From Arminella tubonensis (lineage in GTDB: Bacteria; Pseudomonadota; Alphaproteobacteria; Rhizobiales; Rhizobiaceae): 64,000 nt of DNA. The stretch covers positions 62,001 through 126,000 of the forward strand of contig NZ_PCDP01000069.1 of NCBI RefSeq assembly GCF_003240585.1, given 5' to 3'. The notes beneath the pieces are model-generated. The model worked only from the letters and a program-made list of their open reading frames with translations. It was not told the DNA's origin and searched no databases. Of the stretch, positions 59,613 through 64,000 are shown one piece after another; position 1 is the stretch's first letter; every line of letters starts with the position of its first letter. Position numbers and translations under genes: made by a program.

Positions 59613-61312
59613 CTAATTCGTCGGCGATGAGCGGGAGAAAAGCTCAGAATCTGATTTCTGCTTTCGTTCCAATGCTTTGCGCGGTGCCGTCAGGGTCCAG
59701 CGTAGACCCCCCGGCAGGAAATCTACCTGCACCAAGCCGCCGAATGCCGCTGCTGCATGGGTCTTGATGACGGTCGTGCCGAAGCCGGTGCGCGAGGGGG
59801 CCTTGACCGGCGGGCCGTTCGTTTCCGTCCAGGTCAACGTTATCATGCGGCCGTCGTCCTCGGCCGCGTCGGTCCATGCAAAGATCACCTTGCCGTCCGG
59901 AACGGAGAGCGCTCCATATTTCATCGAATTGGTTGCCAACTCGTGCAGCGCGAGCCCCAGGTTCTGCACCGCCTCAGGCGTCAACAGAAAGTCCTCGCCG
60001 TTGACTTCCAATTGCTGCGGGTTCTGCAGGAAGTTGGCAAGGTGGGTGTCGATGACCCGGTGCAGAAATACCCCTGACCATTGCTCGCTCGCCAGCACCT
60101 CGATCGAACGTGCAAGGCCTTCCAGCCGACCGGCGATTGCCTTCTGGAAATCATCGATGCTATCAGCCCGCTTGGCGAGCTGGCGGGTCATCGCCTGGGC
60201 AAGCGCCAGCAGGTTCTTGGTGCGGTGGACCAATTCATGCATGACGAAATGAAGCCGGTCTTCGGTCTGGCTGCGGTCGAAGGACGCGTTTGAGAGAGCG
60301 ATAGCGACCTGGTTGGCCTCGATGACGCTGGTCTCTATCGGCGACACGATTTCGCCTCGACCCATGCGGTCCGCCATTTCAGCGATGTCCTTTATCGTAA
60401 CGCGCACGCGGCGACTGACGACATAGACGAGGACCAAGGCAATCGCCAGCAACGCAATGCCGCCGTAGAACAGGAACCGCCAGGTCGTCACGAAGGAGAC
60501 GTGGGTTGAGGCGATAGGGCCCCAGACGACGACCTTCCAGGACCATCCAGGAATTTGGGCGTATCCAAAGAGTTCGCTTGGACGCACACTGTCGTCTTCG
60601 AAGACCCCGCGCGACGCGGTAGCGTCGGACGAATCCTCTCATTGAACAAGGTACCTGTGTTGAGGTTCGCCGCGCCGCCCGTCGATACGACATGCCCGGA
60701 GCTATCAAGAACCGCGGCCGACCATTCAGGCGGAAGCCCGTCCGCCGAAACCAGACGGGAAAGGTCCCCTGCGTTCTGCGTAATGATCAAGGCTGCGCCT
60801 GCGGATGATCCATCGAGCGGCTTGATGACGTTGAAGACGGCCTCGCCGCTCGTCGCTCCGATGAAAACATCCGATACCTCGATTTTCTTCGCATCGAGGG
60901 CGCGCTGGAGTACTTGTTGGTCCGATAGCCTATTCAGCGCGCTGCCAAAAGGTGTTCGCGTATTGAGGAGTTGCTGACCTTCAGCGTCGACCAGGGTCAC
61001 GAACAGCGACTGGGATGCAAGGGCGCCGTGCGTGCGGTCATGAAATGCCGCAAGATCGTTTTTTTCCAGTTCCGGCGAGGTGGATAGCAGGCGCAACGTC
61101 GTTGCCATATCCTGCAGTTGCCGGTCAACACTGCCGGCAAGCGCCAGGGCATCCTGGATCGCGTCCTTTTCCAGGCCATGCCGTTCATTGTTTTCAAGCT
61201 GCACTAGCAGAAGTGCTACGAAGGCAAGGATGGGCAATGCGATCGCCAAGACGATCGCAAACAGATAGACGCCAATCGAGGCTTTGGGAAAAACTCGAAA
61301 TCTTGTTTTCAT
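59613..61312 (-). pseudogene. HWE-family sensor histidine kinase, frameshifted
   Basis: Two overlapping minus-strand frames make one kinase. The first (61312 to about 60605) holds a membrane anchor (IGVYLFAIVLAIALPILAF) and a Cache-like sensor region. The second (to 59613) holds a second helix, a HAMP-like linker and an HWE kinase core with MHELVHRTKNLLALAQA and HELATNSMKYGALS. Moving from RPTLPRRAG to VFEDDSVRPSELFGYAQI needs one extra base near a run of four C (60605-60608, plus strand). A repaired protein would be about 566 residues. This is either a true frameshift or a sequencing error. Confidence 0.75.
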
Positions 61313-61544
61313 TAGCGGAATCAGCCGTCCAGCCTGACACTGCCGGTACGCGGGTTGTCACGAAGATCGGTAACCGCATTCATGTCGAGCGCCTCGCGCA
61401 TTAAACAAAAATATGCTCTCGTAGATTGCATTTTATAACTAGCAAAGCGGCAAGGCAACATCCGCGTGAAAGGAATTTTCACATGGAGATATTTCGGCAG
61501 CTATCCGTGCCTTTCCGGTCTTACGTGTTCCAGATGTGCGACAT

Positions 61545-62633
61545 CTAGCCGAAACGCGCCAGTCGGAAGGGTGCCAAGGAGGGGTCGTCTATGCCGTCGA
61601 CGATCTCGGCAGACGCCAACAAGCCAATAAGCGGAGCGAGCGTCACGCCGGAATGCGTGACGGCGAGGTAGAGGCCCGGTGCGCTGTCAACTCGGCCGAT
61701 GATCGGGAAGCCATCCTTGGGTGTCGGGCGATAGCCGATCGTGAAAAAGTCGAGTTCGAGATCGCCGGCGTCGCGCAGCATTGCTTTCACCTTTGCGAAC
61801 AATTCCTCGGCCGCGCGCTGCGGATTGTTTCCCGGGTCGGTGCCACCAAAATCGGAGCCGGCGATGATCCGCCCCTCGGCGGTTTGTCTCATATGGAGTT
61901 CTGGTGCGAGAACAAGGCCGTTGAGCAACGGGCGACAGGGCCTGGAATGGACGATCAGTCCTGGAGGCGCCTCGACGGGGATGTCGACACCTGCGGAAGC
62001 AGCCAAGGCCATGGTGCCGGCACCGGCGGCAAGTACGACCCGGTCGGCAGTCAAGATGCCACTGTCTGTTTCAACGCCGACGACATTGCCGTTCTTGATG
62101 GCTAGGCGGAGTATTTCGACGTCGGACAAAAACGCTGCACCGTGGCGAAAAGCGTCAGCCAGCAGAATATTGGCAGCGGTAGCCGGTTCCACTGCTCCTT
62201 CCTCGGCAATGTGAAGAGCAGAAGGCGGCTGCTCGGCGAGACCGGGTTCGATGGCATGAATTTCTGTCGGTCCGACGCGCTTTATTCCGTAGCCCCATGC
62301 GCCGTGCTCGGCCGCGTAGCTTTCAAGTTCATCCTGCGGCAAATCCCAGCAAAGACCTCCGCACCATCGTAGCGGCAACGACGGCAAGTCCTCTGCCAGA
62401 CGTTTCCACTCCGCCATCGCGCGGCGGCGGAAGTGGAAATAGAATTCCGGATTTCCCCAGCTCGCATTGATCCAGGCAAAGGAATTCGGCGTCGCTGTGC
62501 CGCCGGGTTTGGTCGCGACGACCGTTACCGACACGCCTCTTCGGGCAAGATTCCAGGCGATCGAAGCGCCAATGATGCCGGCGCCGACGACAATGATGTG
62601 TTGGGGGGAGGAGCTGTTTTCAGAGGATGGCAT
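61545..62633 (-). CDS. FAD-dependent oxidoreductase (DAO family)
   Basis: This 362-residue flavoprotein has the dinucleotide loop IIVVGAGIIGASIAWNLARRG near the start and the C-terminal DAO-type segment RPTPKDGFPIIGRVDSAPGLYLAV. It belongs with D-amino acid/sarcosine/glycine oxidase-like enzymes; the substrate is open. ATG at 62633 is used; a TTG four codons upstream is possible. The TPR gene upstream reads the same way, 115 bases off, and a hairpin (62713-62740) lies between them. Confidence 0.82.
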   Translation of the reverse strand: MPSSENSSSPQHIIVVGAGIIGASIAWNLARRGVSVTVVATKPGGTATPNSFAWINASWGNPEFYFHFRRRAMAEWKRLAEDLPSLPLRWCGGLCWDLPQDELESYAAEHGAWGYGIKRVGPTEIHAIEPGLAEQPPSALHIAEEGAVEPATAANILLADAFRHGAAFLSDVEILRLAIKNGNVVGVETDSGILTADRVVLAAGAGTMALAASAGVDIPVEAPPGLIVHSRPCRPLLNGLVLAPELHMRQTAEGRIIAGSDFGGTDPGNNPQRAAEELFAKVKAMLRDAGDLELDFFTIGYRPTPKDGFPIIGRVDSAPGLYLAVTHSGVTLAPLIGLLASAEIVDGIDDPSLAPFRLARFG

Positions 62634-62748
62634 GCTGCTTTCCAATTCCGCTTGGCAAGGTCAGGAAAAGCTGGAGAACAGGCCACAGGTGTTGAAGCCC
62701 GGCAGATGATTTGCCGCCCGTCTTATGATCGCCGGGCGGCGTTGTCGC

Positions 62749-63624
62749 TTAGCTGCCGGTATGGACGCGTGCCAGGCCATCCTTGGCCGGCTGATACCGG
62801 GGGTCGAGATTGATTGCATGCTGATAGGAGCGCGCTGCCTTTGCCTTGTCCCCGCGACGCTCGTAGACGAGCGCCTGGTTGGCCCAGGATTCGGCGACCT
62901 TGTTGTCCAGATCGATCGCATGATTGAAATCGGCAAAGGCGTTATCGTCGTCATTGCGAGCGATATAGGACGTGCCGCGGCCGTTGTAAGGCTCCGGCGA
63001 ATTTGGCGCGAGCGAGATCGCCTTGCTGAAATCGTCGATCGCCTTATCCTGCTGGTTGCGCTTCTGATAGATCAGGCCCCGGCCGTGATAGGCGCGGCCG
63101 TCGGTCGTCCCCAGTTCGATCGCCTTGGAGAAGTCCTTGAAAGCGTCGTCGTCGCGACCTGCGAGGCGATAGATATTGCCGCGGCCGATATAGGCTACGT
63201 CATAGCTCGGGTTGATCTGAAGAGAGGCATTGTAGTCGGCCACTGCCTCGGCCTGCTTGCCCATGTTTCGGTAAACCAGCGCGCGGTTGGCGTAGGCCTG
63301 GTAGAATTTCGGGTTGAGCTGGATGGCCTGATTGAAGTCTGCCAGCGAACGGCTGAATTCGCCTGCACGGCCATAGGCTGAACCGCGGACGTTGTAGCCC
63401 TCTGGATCCTGGGGATTGGCATTGATGACGGAGGTCAAGGACGCGATGTTCTGCTGCGAGCCCTGCGCCTTGTCGATACGAATGACCGTATCGGTGGAGG
63501 AGGTCTGGCAACCGGCGAGGCCGATCGCGGCGAGCAGGGCCAAAACCGGCAATGCGGATCGGCTTGTCTTCAGAGCAGCAGATGATTTCAAAGTGCGGGA
63601 CGCCTTTAACGTAGTGAATGCCAT
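62749..63624 (-). CDS. TPR-repeat lipoprotein
   Basis: This protein of about 291 residues has a signal with lipobox LAGC (Cys39), so it is probably a lipid-anchored periplasmic protein. Five to six TPR units follow (for example GYNVRGSAYGRAGEFSRSLADF and AYHGRGLIYQKRNQQDKAIDDF). TPR lipoproteins serve as assembly or interaction scaffolds (NlpI-like); no partner can be named. ATG at 63645 is an alternative start 7 codons upstream; neither has a strong ribosome-binding site. Confidence 0.8.
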   Translation of the reverse strand: MAFTTLKASRTLKSSAALKTSRSALPVLALLAAIGLAGCQTSSTDTVIRIDKAQGSQQNIASLTSVINANPQDPEGYNVRGSAYGRAGEFSRSLADFNQAIQLNPKFYQAYANRALVYRNMGKQAEAVADYNASLQINPSYDVAYIGRGNIYRLAGRDDDAFKDFSKAIELGTTDGRAYHGRGLIYQKRNQQDKAIDDFSKAISLAPNSPEPYNGRGTSYIARNDDDNAFADFNHAIDLDNKVAESWANQALVYERRGDKAKAARSYQHAINLDPRYQPAKDGLARVHTGS

Positions 63625-63687
63625 TATCGGGTTCGCTTTCCCCATGCGTCATATCAGGATTTCCTGATATCTCTGGTCAGAGGCAAA

Positions 63688-63720
63688 TCAAAAAAGGCGG
63701 CGCGAACCATTCGCCCCGCC
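63688..63720 (-). terminator. Intrinsic terminator of rpsU
   Basis: On the minus strand GGCGGGGCGAA and TTCGCGCCGCC pair with one mismatch around TGG and are followed by six T residues, 35 bases after the rpsU stop codon. Confidence 0.85.
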
Positions 63721-63754
63721 AGAAATGCATCTGAAAACGTCGAAATAACGACGA

Positions 63755-63967
63755 TTAACGTGCAACCGCGCCTTCGCGCTGGGCCTGCTTGCGAGCCAGC
63801 TTGCGAACACGACGAACAGCCTCGGCCTTTTCGCGGGCGCGCTTCTCCGAAGGTTTTTCGTAGTAGTCGCGCATCTTCATTTCGCGGAAAATTCCTTCGC
63901 GCTGCATCTTCTTCTTGAGCGCGCGTAGGGCTTGATCGACATTGTTATCGCGGACGAGTACCTGCAC
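63755..63967 (-). CDS. rpsU: 30S ribosomal protein S21
   Basis: This 70-residue basic protein matches bS21 (VLVRDNNVDQALRALKKKM, MKMRDYYEKPSEKRAREKAE) and is the usual length. It is a small-subunit protein involved in translation initiation. AGGAG lies 8 bases upstream of the start. The gene stands alone, bracketed by its own terminator. Confidence 0.94.
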   Translation of the reverse strand: MQVLVRDNNVDQALRALKKKMQREGIFREMKMRDYYEKPSEKRAREKAEAVRRVRKLARKQAQREGAVAR

Positions 63968-64000
63968 GAAAACCCCGCTCCTTTGGCTTTTGAGTTGCTT

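Overview
The window reads as chromosomal DNA of an alphaproteobacterium of the family Rhizobiaceae (Rhizobium/Neorhizobium/Agrobacterium group). Supporting signs are the GC-rich coding regions, a RopA-type porin, gltX and lysS in tandem, a pntAA-pntAB-pntB transhydrogenase next to an aa3-oxidase subunit IV, a GH1 beta-glucosidase very close to Agrobacterium Abg, an ornithine decarboxylase with a long structured leader, a CtrA-type box, and short palindromic repeats of the kind scattered through rhizobial genomes. No phage, insertion sequence, CRISPR array, tRNA or rRNA was seen. The species is inferred only to family level.

Layout. 1-6.9 kb: a DUF1328 membrane peptide and a minus-strand operon in the order of E. 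coli ydcSTUV-patD (polyamine ABC importer plus gamma-aminobutyraldehyde dehydrogenase), with a LysR gene upstream. 7-9.3 kb: a possible small RNA, a secreted/anchored hypothetical protein and the major porin. 9.9-14 kb: lysS, gltX and a TerC protein. 14-17.8 kb: a TetR gene divergent from an emrAB-type efflux pair with two matching operators. 17.9-30.6 kb: a sugar-catabolism island (LacI, xylB, xylA, a RelE/HigA toxin-antitoxin pair, a sugar ABC importer, a TIM-barrel isomerase/epimerase, a Gfo/Idh dehydrogenase and a beta-glucosidase). 30.7-39.4 kb: a flavin reductase, a CHASE4-GGDEF-EAL protein, trhO, CYTH and CHAD proteins, KDPG aldolase, a DUF533 protein, an acetyltransferase, a small membrane protein and a hexapeptide acyltransferase. 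39.4-46.6 kb: a DUF1007/NicO metal transport pair, LysR, ornithine decarboxylase, an acetyltransferase, and a zinc-type COG0523 GTPase coupled to a WD40 protein. 46.7-52.5 kb: a creatininase-family protein, MarR, LacI with a 2-hydroxyacid dehydrogenase, a PuuD-like hydrolase and an orphan TRAP binding protein. 52.7-64 kb: a c-di-GMP phosphodiesterase-like protein, a FeeM-like N-acyl amino acid synthase under a CtrA-type box, the transhydrogenase operon, a frameshifted HWE histidine kinase, an FAD oxidoreductase, a TPR lipoprotein and rpsU.

Two themes recur. Polyamine metabolism appears three times (ydcSTUV-patD, ornithine decarboxylase, PuuD-like hydrolase). Sugar use forms one island whose separate transcription units appear to share an operator-like motif (TTTACGTAC[G/C]TCA) before the LacI gene and before the ABC transporter. 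The points most worth a second look are that shared motif, two small coupled ORFs (38 and 25 codons), the Zur-like box before the COG0523 GTPase, the CtrA-type box before the FeeM-like gene, an orphan intrinsic terminator suggesting a small RNA, and inverted repeats with compensatory changes in their stems.
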